Positions 43,986 through 52,645 are shown, numbered from the stretch's first letter. The stretch: 64,000 nucleotides of DNA from Gp6-AA40 sp035496255 (GCA_035496255.1 DATJEU010000088.1:1-64000), one strand, 5' to 3'. Program-made: numbers and translations. Notes: generated from the letters alone by a model not told the origin.

Positions 43986-44014
43986 CCAACCGAAACCGTC
44001 ACAGCGGTGTCTAA
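43986..44014 (+). promoter_or_regulatory. SigmaE-like promoter of the secreted protein/TonB receptor operon
   Basis: GTCTAA at 44009-44014 has an AAC core at 43988-43990 exactly 18 nt before it, the same spacing as the mirrored promoters of the ECF sigma gene. The rest of the -35 does not match GGAACTT, so this is weaker. It lies 24 nt before the start at 44039. Confidence 0.4.
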
Positions 44015-44038
44015 ACGAGCGGCCGACGAGGAGGGTGC

Positions 44039-44905
44039 ATGCGGGTGTTATTTTTGTCCCTGCTGGCGTGCGCAGCGCTGACCCTGTCGGCAGCGGTGCA
44101 GGGCCAGTCCGGTAGTCAGGCAGACACGGTCGTGATGGCTGCCCGCGAGGCGCTCGGCGGCGCGGGCCGGATCACGGCGATGAAGTCATTCGTCGCGACC
44201 GGGCGCACCCGACAGGTCCAGGGCGACAACCTGGTTCCGATCGAGTTCGAGCTCGCCTGTGAGTGGCCGGACAAGTGTTACCGCCGCGATGAGATCCCGG
44301 CCCGGGAGAGCGGACCCACCACAATCGGTTTCAGCGGCGACGATCTGATCCAGTTGCCGATCCCGCCGCCGCCGCCGGCGTCGGCATCAGGACGTCCCGG
44401 GGGACCGGCGCCGAATGCCGATGCGCTTCGCGCCGGGCGGGCCGCCACCACCAGACAGGAGTTCGCCCGATTGACGCTCGGGATGTTTCTCGGCACGGTG
44501 CCGAGTTTTCCCGTGACCTTCAATTACGCCGGCGAAGCAGAAGCGCCGCAAGGCAAGGCCGACATCCTGGACGTGACGGGTCCCAACAACTTCGCGGCAC
44601 GGGTGTTCGTGTTTCGCGACACGCATCTGCCGATCATGCTGACGTGGCAGGCACCGGCCGGTCCGGCTCGTGGCCGGCCGGCGGGTCCGGCGCCTGCCGC
44701 GGGCGGTCCAGGAGGTCCTGCGGTCACGGCCCCCGCGATGGTCGAGAACCGCATCTACTTCGCGGACTATCGCGACTCGGACGGCCTCAAGTTCCCGTAT
44801 CGCCTTCGCCGCGCCGTCGGCGCCGACACCATCGAGGAAACCACGTTCGATCGGTTCCGGGTCAACGCGAAGATCGACCCGAAGAAGTTCGAGGTGCGCA
44901 AGTGA
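44039..44905 (+). CDS. Secreted protein, co-translated with TonB receptor
   Basis: A 288-aa exported protein with a signal peptide ending LSAAVQGQ near 23. The body has a beta pattern like outer-membrane lipoprotein-sorting (LolA-like) or DUF-type proteins (ALGGAGRITAMKSFVATG, DSDGLKFPYRLRR) with two Pro/Gly-rich linkers at about 105-130 and 205-240. Its GTGA overlap with the downstream receptor means they are co-translated. It may assist receptor assembly or bind the same ligand. No enzyme motif is visible. Confidence 0.72.
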   Translation: MRVLFLSLLACAALTLSAAVQGQSGSQADTVVMAAREALGGAGRITAMKSFVATGRTRQVQGDNLVPIEFELACEWPDKCYRRDEIPARESGPTTIGFSGDDLIQLPIPPPPPASASGRPGGPAPNADALRAGRAATTRQEFARLTLGMFLGTVPSFPVTFNYAGEAEAPQGKADILDVTGPNNFAARVFVFRDTHLPIMLTWQAPAGPARGRPAGPAPAAGGPGGPAVTAPAMVENRIYFADYRDSDGLKFPYRLRRAVGADTIEETTFDRFRVNAKIDPKKFEVRK

Positions 44906-47550
44906 CGCTGCGGTCGCTGTTGCTGTCACTGGCGCTCGGCGCGGCCTGGTTGGTGAGTGTGCAGCGGTCGAGCGCGGAGGCGCAGACGCGGCCGACGCGT
45001 CTGATCGTCAGCGTGGCCGACCAGACCGGTGCCGTGCTGCCCGGCGCCACGGTCACCGTGACGACGGAAGACGGCAAGGCGCTCCCTGATGCGATGACGG
45101 GAACGGATGGGACGGCGACGGTGACCGGCATCGCCACCGGCCGCTATCGCGTCACCGTTCAATTTCCGGGATTCGAGGCCGGCCGCGTCACTGACGTCCG
45201 GGTCCGTGCCGGCGACAACCGTCAGAACGTCGTGCTGCAGCTCGAAAAGCTGCAGGACGAGGTCACGGTGGAACAGGACAAGCGAAGCGCCGCGGCGGAT
45301 CCGCGCGGTCCGACGTTTGGTTCCGCGTTGACGCGCGAGCAGATCGACGCGCTGTCCGATGATCCTGACGAGGCGAAGCGTCAGTTGCAGGACCTGGTTG
45401 GCGGCAATGCCGTTGTTCGCGTCGACAGCTTCGAAGGGGCACAACTGCCGCCGAAATCCCAGATTCGATCGATTCGCGTCTCGCGCGATGCGTTCGCGGC
45501 CGAATTCCATCAGGCCGGAGGGATTTACGTCGACATCGTGACGCAACCTGGAGGCGGCCCCGTACGCGGCGGCATTCAGTACCGCCTGCGTGATGGATCG
45601 CTGAGCGGTCGCAGCCCGTTGACACCGACGAAAGGGCCGGAGCGTACGCAGGATTACCAGACATCGCTGTCGGGCACCCTGGTGAAGAACAAGGCGGGTT
45701 TCTCGATGTCGTTCGGCGGCACGTCACAGTTCACGACGCCGTTGCTGAACGCGGCGCTGACCAGTGGCACGCGCGCTGAAGCCTTGTCGGTGCGCACGCC
45801 GACGACGTACACGACCGGCTCGGGGTCGCTCGACTGGGCGGTCACGCGCGATCAGATCATTCGCCTCGGTTACGCGCAGAACGAGAACTCCGCCAACAAC
45901 CTCGGTATCGGGTTGTACGACCTGCCGGAGCGCGCCTATTCCACGAACAGCAACCTGCGCCAGTTCCGTCTCCAGGAAGTGGGCCCGCTCGGCCGGCGTT
46001 TCTTCATGAATCACCGGCTGTATGTCATCCGCCAGGAAAGCAGCAGCCGTTCCGCGCTCGAAGCGCCGACGATTCGCGTCCAGGACGCGTTTACGTCCGG
46101 CGGGCAGCAGCAGTCCGGCGGGCGAACGCTGACGGACATCAACCAGTCGTCGGACATCGACTACGTTCGCGGCATTCACTCGATACGCTTCGGACACGTC
46201 ACCGATCTCACGCTATACGACAGCGATGCGTTCTCCAACTACCTGGGCACCTACACATTTGCGAGCCTGGAAGACTACGAGGCCGGCACACCGCTCAGTT
46301 ACACGCGCCGCATCGGCAACCCGCAGATCAACTACGTCAACATCACCAGTGGCCTCTACATTCAGGACGACATCCGCATCCGGCCTGGCCTGACGCTCAG
46401 TCCGGGCGTGCGCTACGAAGCGCAGACACATCTGAGCGACTACAACAACGTCGGTCCGCGATTCGGCGTGACATGGGCGCCGTTCAAGAGCGGCAAGACG
46501 ACGCTGCGGGCGAGCGCCGGCATCTTCTACGACTGGCTGAGTACGGGCACGTACGAGCAGACGCTCCGTGTGGACGGCGTGCGCCAGCGCGAGGTCAATA
46601 TTCCCGATCCGTCGTATCCCGATCCCGAAACCGACGGCTTCGTGCCGCCGGTGAACAAGTACCTGCTCGGCAATGATCTGCACGCGCCGCGCACGGTCCG
46701 TTTCAGCGGCGGCATCGATCAGGCGGTGACCCGGCTCGATCGCGTCAGCGTCACCTACAGCCACATGACGGGCAGGAACCTGTTCCGCGGCAACAATCTC
46801 AACGCCGCGGTGGACGGGCTCCTTCCCGATCCCGACTTCATCAACATCGTTGAAGTCGTCGCCGATGCCCACTCACGCCAGGACACGATCTCGTTCAATT
46901 TCGATGGCGGACTGGCGCAGGTGCCGCCGATCGTGGGCAAGAGCGCGCCGCTCGTCGACTGGCGGAGAACGCGGTTCTTCCTCAACTACGCACTTGGCTG
47001 GCAGCGAAACGACACCGATGGCGACTTCTCGCTGGCGCCCGGGCGGCAGGGGGAGGAGTGGGCGTACGCCAACTTCGACGTCCGCCATCGCGGCAGCGCC
47101 GGCATCAACACCCAGGTGTTGCGTGGGTGGACGACGACGTTCAATTTGAACGCGTCGAGCGGGCAGCCTTATACCTTGAGAACGGGAAGCGACGACAACG
47201 GCGATCTCGTCTTCAACGATCGGCCCGCTGGTGTCAAGCGCAATACCGAACGGCAGCCTGGTCAGTGGACGTTGGGCATGAACAGCTCGTACTCGATTCC
47301 GTTCGGGCGCCGCGCGACGCCGCCGCCTCCGGGGATCGCCATCAGCATCAGCGGCAATTCGGCGCCGACGATCCAGACGGTCAACATCGACTGGCGCTAT
47401 CGCCTGACGTTCTTCGTGCAGGCGCAGAACCTCACCAATCGTGCGAACTACATCGGTTACAGCGGCGTGATGAACTCGCGGTTCTTCGGCAAGCCAACGT
47501 CCGTGGCGAGTACGCGAAAGATTGATATGGGGATCACGCTGTCGTTTTAG
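44902..47550 (+). CDS. TonB-dependent receptor, Oar-like
   Basis: An 882-aa outer membrane receptor. The start is GTG 44902, overlapping the upstream stop; the longer open frame upstream is a shadow. A signal peptide ending SSAEAQ is followed by a carboxypeptidase-regulatory domain (about 28-100, RLIVSVADQTGAVLPGATVTV), a plug-like region (about 140-240), and a barrel ending RKIDMGITLSF. The VVRVDSFEGAQLPPKSQIRSIRV segment is typical of acidobacterial receptors that bind unknown oligomers. It converges with the TIGR00300 gene, 15 nt apart. Confidence 0.88.
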   Translation: MTLRSLLLSLALGAAWLVSVQRSSAEAQTRPTRLIVSVADQTGAVLPGATVTVTTEDGKALPDAMTGTDGTATVTGIATGRYRVTVQFPGFEAGRVTDVRVRAGDNRQNVVLQLEKLQDEVTVEQDKRSAAADPRGPTFGSALTREQIDALSDDPDEAKRQLQDLVGGNAVVRVDSFEGAQLPPKSQIRSIRVSRDAFAAEFHQAGGIYVDIVTQPGGGPVRGGIQYRLRDGSLSGRSPLTPTKGPERTQDYQTSLSGTLVKNKAGFSMSFGGTSQFTTPLLNAALTSGTRAEALSVRTPTTYTTGSGSLDWAVTRDQIIRLGYAQNENSANNLGIGLYDLPERAYSTNSNLRQFRLQEVGPLGRRFFMNHRLYVIRQESSSRSALEAPTIRVQDAFTSGGQQQSGGRTLTDINQSSDIDYVRGIHSIRFGHVTDLTLYDSDAFSNYLGTYTFASLEDYEAGTPLSYTRRIGNPQINYVNITSGLYIQDDIRIRPGLTLSPGVRYEAQTHLSDYNNVGPRFGVTWAPFKSGKTTLRASAGIFYDWLSTGTYEQTLRVDGVRQREVNIPDPSYPDPETDGFVPPVNKYLLGNDLHAPRTVRFSGGIDQAVTRLDRVSVTYSHMTGRNLFRGNNLNAAVDGLLPDPDFINIVEVVADAHSRQDTISFNFDGGLAQVPPIVGKSAPLVDWRRTRFFLNYALGWQRNDTDGDFSLAPGRQGEEWAYANFDVRHRGSAGINTQVLRGWTTTFNLNASSGQPYTLRTGSDDNGDLVFNDRPAGVKRNTERQPGQWTLGMNSSYSIPFGRRATPPPPGIAISISGNSAPTIQTVNIDWRYRLTFFVQAQNLTNRANYIGYSGVMNSRFFGKPTSVASTRKIDMGITLSF

Positions 47551-47565
47551 GAAGCCGAGGCGGTT

Positions 47566-48780
47566 CTATCCGCGCAACGCCTCCGCCAGCCGGTGCAGGA
47601 ACAGCCCCACGTCGGTCACGACGCCCACCGTCTGCTGCGAACCACGGTCGCTCAGCTTCGTCACGACCGCGGGATTGATGTCGACGCAGACGACCCGCAC
47701 CCACGACGGCAGCATGTTGCCGACGCCGATGCTGTGCAGCATCGACGACAGCATCAGCACCAGTTGCACGTTGTCCGCGAGCATCGCCGCGTAACGCTCC
47801 TGCGCCACGACGAGGTTCATCTCCGTCTCCGGCAGCGGACCATCGTCGCGAATGCTGCCGGCGAGGATGAAGTCGACGCCGTTGCGGATGCATTCGTACA
47901 TCACGCCCGACTTCAGGACGCCCTGTTCGACGGCGGCGCGCAGGCTGCCGGCGCGGTTGATCGTGTTGATCGCCGCCATGTGGTTGCGGTGTCCCTGTTC
48001 GACGGCGGCGCCGGCCTGCAGGTCGATGCCGAGCGAAGTCCCGAGCAGCGCGAACTCGACGTCGTGGACGGCGAGCGCGTTTCCCGCGAGGACGACATCG
48101 ACGTAGCCGCGGCGGATCAGTTCGGAAAAATGTTCGACGCCGCCGGTGTGGACGACGACCGGACCGGCGACCACGGCGATGCGGCCACCGGACTTCTTGA
48201 CGTCCTGCATCATGGCGGCGATGCGCGCGACGCTCCCTTCGACGCGCCGTTCCGACGAGACGTCGTTGCTCATGAACGCGAAGCCCAGGCGATCGCGTTC
48301 CTTGAACTCGGGCGTCACGCGGATGCCCTCGTGTCCGCACACCACCGGTTCACCCGAGCGCACGTCGCGCAGCTTGCGGCACTCGGCCCGGCCGTCGTCG
48401 ACGACGATGACCGCGTCCATGCGCTGCTTGTCCACTTCCACCCAGCGGCCGCCAATCCGCACGTGCGTCCGGTGATTCGTGGTCGAATAGAAATCGTCCG
48501 GGACGCAGCGATCCTTTTCCGCCGGCTTCACCAGGGCATCGCGGTCGCCGACCGGATGGCAGCCGAAGCCGGTGAGCTGCTGCAGCACATCCTCCAGCGC
48601 CGCCTGGTCGGGCACGCTGATGCGCATCTCGATGCGCGACGGGTCGTCGTTGGTCCGGCCGATGTCGAAATGGATGATTTCGTAGGTGCCCTTGAACTCG
48701 ATAATCTTGTCGAAGATCGCGGAGAGCAGGCCCGAGTCGATCAGGTGCCCTTCCGCCGCGATCGTGTCGGTCGCAGCCAT
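47566..48780 (-). CDS. TIGR00300-family enzyme (archaeal-type ornithine cyclodeaminase-like)
   Basis: A 404-aa cytosolic protein of the TIGR00300 (LOR/SDH-related) family. Members include the archaeal ornithine cyclodeaminase and the C-terminal region of the cyanobacterial ArgZ/AgrE enzyme; here there is no arginine-dihydrolase domain. An N-terminal module (about 8-110, AEGHLIDSGLLSAIFDKIIEFKGTYEI) leads to a deoxyhypusine-synthase-like NAD-binding part (HTGGVEHFSELIRRGYVDVVLAGNALAVHDVE). It would convert ornithine to proline and ammonia if the archaeal role applies. The ATG at 48778-48780 is chosen. Confidence 0.78.
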   Translation of the reverse strand: MAATDTIAAEGHLIDSGLLSAIFDKIIEFKGTYEIIHFDIGRTNDDPSRIEMRISVPDQAALEDVLQQLTGFGCHPVGDRDALVKPAEKDRCVPDDFYSTTNHRTHVRIGGRWVEVDKQRMDAVIVVDDGRAECRKLRDVRSGEPVVCGHEGIRVTPEFKERDRLGFAFMSNDVSSERRVEGSVARIAAMMQDVKKSGGRIAVVAGPVVVHTGGVEHFSELIRRGYVDVVLAGNALAVHDVEFALLGTSLGIDLQAGAAVEQGHRNHMAAINTINRAGSLRAAVEQGVLKSGVMYECIRNGVDFILAGSIRDDGPLPETEMNLVVAQERYAAMLADNVQLVLMLSSMLHSIGVGNMLPSWVRVVCVDINPAVVTKLSDRGSQQTVGVVTDVGLFLHRLAEALRG

Positions 48781-48795
48781 GGAGGGAGATTGTAC

Positions 48796-48897
48796 TGGCT
48801 GGCGGGTAGTGGCTAGTGGACGGTGGGAGTTGATTGCGGTCACTTCCTATCAGCTACCAGCCACCAGCTGCCAGCCACCCAGCCACTACCCACCAGC
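48796..48897. repeat. Heptamer array pair forming a long imperfect hairpin
   Basis: GCTGGCGGGTAGTGGC (48798-48813) pairs with GCCACTACCCACCAGC (48882-48897), 15 of 16. On the right side four tandem heptamers, CAGCTAC, CAGCCAC, CAGCTGC and CAGCCAC, run from 48851 to 48878. The left arm has reverse-complement-like TGGCTGG and TGGCTAG words. It fills the gap between the TIGR00300 gene start and the end of the membrane protein gene. Confidence 0.68.
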
Positions 48898-49320
48898 GCG
48901 GATCTCGGTCACATGCAGGTACGTCCCGCGCCGGGTGAGTTCCATTGCGGTCGATTCGTCGATCGCCCACTGGCGCATGGCGTCGGCGGGCGCTGGTACT
49001 GGTCGTACGATGCCGATCAGCGTCACCCGTACGCCGGGCTCCCACCGCAGGTCCGGCGGTCGTTTGACGTCCGGATCGAGCACCACAAACGCGTCGTCGG
49101 GTTGACCGACCGCGACGCCCGCTCCGGCATCGACCCACGCGGTGCGCGGACTGGGCAACGACCGGATGCGTACGTCCTGAAGGGTTGCCGGCCGCACCGC
49201 CGGCGCGACGGCGACGGTCGCCTTTGGGGTCGTCCCGACTCGCCATAACGCAGCGAGCGTCAACAAGCCGATGACGAGAGCAGGTACGCCGATGCGGACG
49301 GCTTTACGGGGCCGTTTCAT
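48886..49320 (-). CDS. Membrane-anchored protein coupled to a two-component system
   Basis: A 144-aa protein with one N-terminal membrane helix (about 8-27, VRIGVPALVIGLLTLAALWRV) and a soluble periplasmic domain with beta pattern (AWVDAGAGVAVGQPDDAFVVLDP, GVRVTLIGIVRPV, resembling an OB-like fold). No family is recognised. Its start codon overlaps the response regulator stop by 4 nt, so it is the last gene of the HK-RR operon. It may be a signalling accessory or a regulated target. Its last codons lie in a heptamer repeat. Confidence 0.6.
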   Translation of the reverse strand: MKRPRKAVRIGVPALVIGLLTLAALWRVGTTPKATVAVAPAVRPATLQDVRIRSLPSPRTAWVDAGAGVAVGQPDDAFVVLDPDVKRPPDLRWEPGVRVTLIGIVRPVPAPADAMRQWAIDESTAMELTRRGTYLHVTEIRAGG

Positions 49321-50036
49321 GCGCCGCCTGTCGGGTCGAATTTATAGCCGACGCCCCTGACGGTCAGCAGAAAGCGCGGCGATGCGGGGCGCTCCTCGAT
49401 GTACCGGCGGAGGCGGACGATGAAGTTGTCGATCGCGCGCGTGTCGGTGCCCTCGTGCAGATTCCAGACGTCTTCGAGGATCGCCGAGCGCGATACCGGC
49501 TGGCCGGCGTTCTTCACCAGGTAACGGAGTAGCTGGCATTCCATCAGCGTCAGCGGGTGCGCCTCGCCGCCCGCTTCCAGTTGCATCCCGCTGAAATCGA
49601 TCTTGCGGCCGGCGAATTGGTAGACGTCCTTGTCGACTTCGGCCGCCGGCGATTCCTGCTCGTTCCAACGGCTCCGCCGCAACAGCCCGCTCAATCGCGC
49701 AATGAGAATCGACAGCTCGAACGGCTTCGCCAGGTAGTCATCGGCGCCGGCTTCGAACCCTTTGAGCACGTCCTCGGCCCGGCCGCGCGCTGTCAGCATG
49801 AGGATCGGCATGTACTTGCCGGCGGTGCGCAACTCGGTGGCGACCTGGAAGCCGTCCTTTCCGGGGAGCATGACGTCGAGAACCAGGGCGTCGAACGGAT
49901 GGTGATTGGTCAGCACCAGTTGCAGCGCCTGCTCCCCGTCGCCGGCGATCATCACGTCGTGACCATCGGCCTGCAGATTGAATTGCAGCCCGTCGGCGAG
50001 GTGCTGCTCGTCTTCGACGACCAGGATGCGGCTCAT
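49317..50036 (-). CDS. OmpR/PhoB-family response regulator
   Basis: A 239-aa transcription factor. The receiver domain has the acidic pair ED near 8-9, phospho-Asp54 in DALVLDVMLPGKDG, and the conserved Lys in YLAKPF. A winged-helix DNA-binding domain (about 140-235) ends with RAIDNFIVRLRRYIEERP and VRGVGYKFD. The partner kinase lies directly upstream with a 5-nt gap; a small membrane protein follows with an ATGA overlap. The regulon is unknown. Confidence 0.94.
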   Translation of the reverse strand: MSRILVVEDEQHLADGLQFNLQADGHDVMIAGDGEQALQLVLTNHHPFDALVLDVMLPGKDGFQVATELRTAGKYMPILMLTARGRAEDVLKGFEAGADDYLAKPFELSILIARLSGLLRRSRWNEQESPAAEVDKDVYQFAGRKIDFSGMQLEAGGEAHPLTLMECQLLRYLVKNAGQPVSRSAILEDVWNLHEGTDTRAIDNFIVRLRRYIEERPASPRFLLTVRGVGYKFDPTGGA

Positions 50037-50041
50037 GGTGG

Positions 50042-50941
50042 TCAGTCGGCCAGGCGCGGCAATTCGAGGGTGAACGTGGCGCCGCGCCCTTCGCCTTCGC
50101 TCTGCGCGAAGACCCGTCCGCCATGGGCGCGAGCGATCGAACGGACGATGTAGAGACCGAGGCCCGTGCCTTTCACCTGCTTCAAGGTTCGCGTCTGCAC
50201 CCGATAGAAACGGTTGAAGATCCGCTTCAACTGCTTCTTCGGAATCCCGATGCCGCGGTCCTGCACGCGCACCCAGACCGTATCGGGCGCTGGCGATGCG
50301 ACCGACACCGTGACCCTGACATCGTGACCAGAGTACTTCACGGCGTTGTCGAGGAGGTTTGCGATGACGGTACGCAGTTCCTCGGCGTCACCGCGCACCG
50401 CGAGTCCCTTGTCGTCGTGCGACTCGAGCTGAAGGGCGCCGGGGTGGAGGTGATGGCGCGCGGTTGCGAGATCCACACATTCGCGCGCGATCGCCGCCAT
50501 GTCGACGACCGCCGTCCTGGCGGCGCCGCGCGGCTGTTCGCGGGCGACGCCCGCACGCAGGACCTGGTCGACCGTCAGGTGCAGTCGCTGCGCGTCGGCG
50601 AGCATGATGTCGTAGAACTGCCGCCGTTGCTCCTCGCTGACGGGGCGTGATTGCAGCGTCTCGAGATACAGCCGGATCGACGCGATCGGCGTCTTCAGTT
50701 CATGGGTGACGGCGTTGATGAAGGTGTCGTGCTCGTCGTTGCGCCGAATCTGCATCACCAGGAAGACGGTGTAGACGATGATGCCGGTGATGATCAGCGC
50801 GAAGAGGATGATGCCGAGGATCAGCAGCGCGTCACGGCGCGCCGTGATGACGATCCAGCTGATATTCAGCGAGATCGCAGCCGCCACCAGCAGCACGCAG
50901 AACGTGATGATGGTGGCGACGGCTTTCTGCCCCCGGGTCAT
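50042..50941 (-). CDS. Membrane sensor histidine kinase (HisKA)
   Basis: A 299-aa kinase with two N-terminal membrane helices (about 8-28 and 38-63) and only about ten residues between them, so there is no large sensor domain; it may sense the membrane or a partner. The phosphoacceptor His80 is in NAVTHELKTPIAS, and the ATPase has NLLDNAVKYS and GTGLGLYIVRSIARAHGG. It partners the OmpR-type regulator. The start is ATG 50939-50941, immediately after a tandem repeat at 50957. Confidence 0.92.
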   Translation of the reverse strand: MTRGQKAVATIITFCVLLVAAAISLNISWIVITARRDALLILGIILFALIITGIIVYTVFLVMQIRRNDEHDTFINAVTHELKTPIASIRLYLETLQSRPVSEEQRRQFYDIMLADAQRLHLTVDQVLRAGVAREQPRGAARTAVVDMAAIARECVDLATARHHLHPGALQLESHDDKGLAVRGDAEELRTVIANLLDNAVKYSGHDVRVTVSVASPAPDTVWVRVQDRGIGIPKKQLKRIFNRFYRVQTRTLKQVKGTGLGLYIVRSIARAHGGRVFAQSEGEGRGATFTLELPRLAD

Positions 50942-50956
50942 GGGGGCATTCTAGAC

Positions 50957-50983
50957 AAGTGCGAAGTCGAAGTGCGAAGTGCG
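50957..50983. repeat. AAGTGCG tandem heptamer array
   Basis: AAGTGCG, AAGTCG, AAGTGCG and AAGTGCG follow one another from 50957 to 50983 (7, 6, 7 and 7 nt). It lies between the histidine kinase start and the desaturase stop. It is another 7-nt repeat with a different unit from those elsewhere in the window. Confidence 0.6.
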
Positions 50984-51880
50984 TCAGGCGACGGCTTCTT
51001 CTTCTCCCGCCACGATCAGCCGGTCGTTCTCCTCGTACGGCACCGCCTGCTTGATTTTGGCCACCTTGACGTCCCAGGCGAGGCCGAGCGCCCTGAGCGC
51101 GCTGATGCCGATCCAGTTCAAGTCGAACTCGTACCACGCGAGCCCGTGTCGTGCGCTCACCGGATGCGCGTGATGGTTGTTGTGCCAGCCTTCGCCGAAG
51201 GCGAGGATCGCCACCCACCAGAGATTGGTCGAATCGTCACGCGTCGCGAAGCGGCGTGAGCCCCACAGGTGGGTCGCCGAATTCACCAGCCACGTGCAGT
51301 GCAGGGTGAAGACGACGCGGAAGAAGATGCCCCACAGCACGTAGTCGATGCCGCCGAACGCCAGCAGCAGCACGCCGACGAGCACGTTGGACGTCCAGTG
51401 CCACTTCGAGAACCAGCGATGGACCGGATCGCGTGACAGATCGGGCGCGTAGCGCGCCAGGATGGTGGCGTCGTGATGCAGCCCCTGGCCGGTGAGGATC
51501 CATCCCATGTGCGCCCACCACGTGCCTTCGCGCGGGCTGTGTGGGTCGCCTTCACGATCGGACTTCTGGTGATGCACCCGGTGCGTCGCCACCCAGAAGA
51601 TTGGTCCACCCTCGAGCGTGAGCGTGCCGCAGAAGGTCAGGAAGTACTCGATCCACGGATAGGTCTTGTAACCGCGATGCGTCAGCAGCCGGTGGTACCC
51701 CATGCCTATGCCGAGCGAACCGCCAGCGACATACAGAACGAAGGCGGTCAGCATCGCGCCGGTGTTGAGCCGGAAGAGCGCGGCGAGGGCCAGCAGGTGA
51801 AACACCGCCATCGCGGTGGTCGTGACCGGACTCCAGCCTCGCTGATGCTTGCGGCCGTACATAAGAGCAGGTGTAACCAT
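50984..51880 (-). CDS. Membrane acyl-CoA/acyl-lipid delta-9 desaturase
   Basis: A 298-aa di-iron membrane desaturase introducing a double bond into fatty acyl chains. The three histidine boxes are complete: HRLLTH (63-68), HRVHH (100-104) and HNNHH (233-237). Four membrane helices in two pairs are visible. It controls membrane fluidity. The ATG 51880 is chosen; ATG 51862 would also retain all boxes. A divergent repeat region is upstream. Electrons would come from a ferredoxin or cytochrome not encoded nearby. Confidence 0.93.
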   Translation of the reverse strand: MVTPALMYGRKHQRGWSPVTTTAMAVFHLLALAALFRLNTGAMLTAFVLYVAGGSLGIGMGYHRLLTHRGYKTYPWIEYFLTFCGTLTLEGGPIFWVATHRVHHQKSDREGDPHSPREGTWWAHMGWILTGQGLHHDATILARYAPDLSRDPVHRWFSKWHWTSNVLVGVLLLAFGGIDYVLWGIFFRVVFTLHCTWLVNSATHLWGSRRFATRDDSTNLWWVAILAFGEGWHNNHHAHPVSARHGLAWYEFDLNWIGISALRALGLAWDVKVAKIKQAVPYEENDRLIVAGEEEAVA

Positions 51881-51958
51881 GAAGTCGGGAACTCGAAAGT
51901 CGAAGCGTGAAAGTATGTGAAGTTGGGTGTCGAGCAGGCGGGCAGCCCCGCCTACGAG
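51881..51958. repeat. Degenerate GAAAG heptamers and an AGGCGGG hairpin in the desaturase leader
   Basis: Immediately upstream of the desaturase start, words TCGAAAG, TCGAAGC and GTGAAAG run in 7-nt steps (51893-51913). Further upstream AGGCGGG (51936-51942) pairs perfectly with CCCGCCT (51947-51953) over a 4-nt loop, preceded by GTCGAGC. A similar GTCGACAAAGCAGGCG...CCCTAC stands at 14251-14274. These look like two repeat families meeting in one gap. Confidence 0.5.
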
Positions 51959-52015
51959 CCGCAACGACGATATCAACTGGGCGGGAACCTGACTGTAATA
52001 CTTCTGTAATGTTGC

Positions 52016-52645
52016 TCAGGGCTGGGTGAGGATCGGATACGGATTCACCGCAACTCCCTTCCACCATTGATGTTCCGGCGTCAGGCGGAAGATGGCAAAG
52101 TGCAGGTGCGGTGCGTCCGGCGGCGCGTTGCCGGTGGTGCCGACATAGCCGATGACCTCGGCCCGGTGGATCGTCTGCCCTTCGTGCAGCGCCGCCGCAT
52201 ACGCCTCGAGATGTGCGTAGTAATAGCAGAAGGTCTTCGACGGATCGAATTCGTAGATCGTCAGGCCACCCTGTTTGCTCGTGAACAGCTTCGCGACCGT
52301 GCCGTCGGTGGCCGCCAGCACTGGCGTGCGCCGTGGGGCCATGATGTCGATCGCTTCGTGCGATCGACTCGAACCGCGTGCGGCCGTGAAGGTGTCGTGC
52401 AGTTGATTGCGTGACACGCCCTGGACCGGCATGGTGAGCCGGTCCCGCTCGAGCGTCTCGATCGCCTTCGCGTCGACGGCCGCGCCGCTGGTACCGGTCG
52501 GGGCCGCCGCTGGCGCATCGGCGTCCGCGTCCGGAGCGACCACGGGTACTTCCTCGCGTGATGGCTCGGTGAGGCGCAGCCGCCAGGCGAGCGCCGCGTC
52601 GGTGAGTGCGCCGAGCGCGAACGCCAGCGCGACCAGTGTCAGCAT
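52016..52645 (-). CDS. M23 (LytM-type) metallopeptidase, membrane-anchored
   Basis: A 209-aa peptidoglycan endopeptidase or an inactive LytM-like activator. One N-terminal helix (about 1-22) anchors it. The M23 domain has the zinc ligands His96 and Asp100 in SHEAIDI and the HLHF motif (His180, His182), so the active site appears complete. It cleaves cross-links in the periplasm or stimulates amidases. The start ATG 52645 lies 2 nt after the stop of the upstream L,D-transpeptidase gene on the same strand; they are likely co-translated and co-operate in cell-wall remodelling. Confidence 0.9.
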   Translation of the reverse strand: MLTLVALAFALGALTDAALAWRLRLTEPSREEVPVVAPDADADAPAAAPTGTSGAAVDAKAIETLERDRLTMPVQGVSRNQLHDTFTAARGSSRSHEAIDIMAPRRTPVLAATDGTVAKLFTSKQGGLTIYEFDPSKTFCYYYAHLEAYAAALHEGQTIHRAEVIGYVGTTGNAPPDAPHLHFAIFRLTPEHQWWKGVAVNPYPILTQP

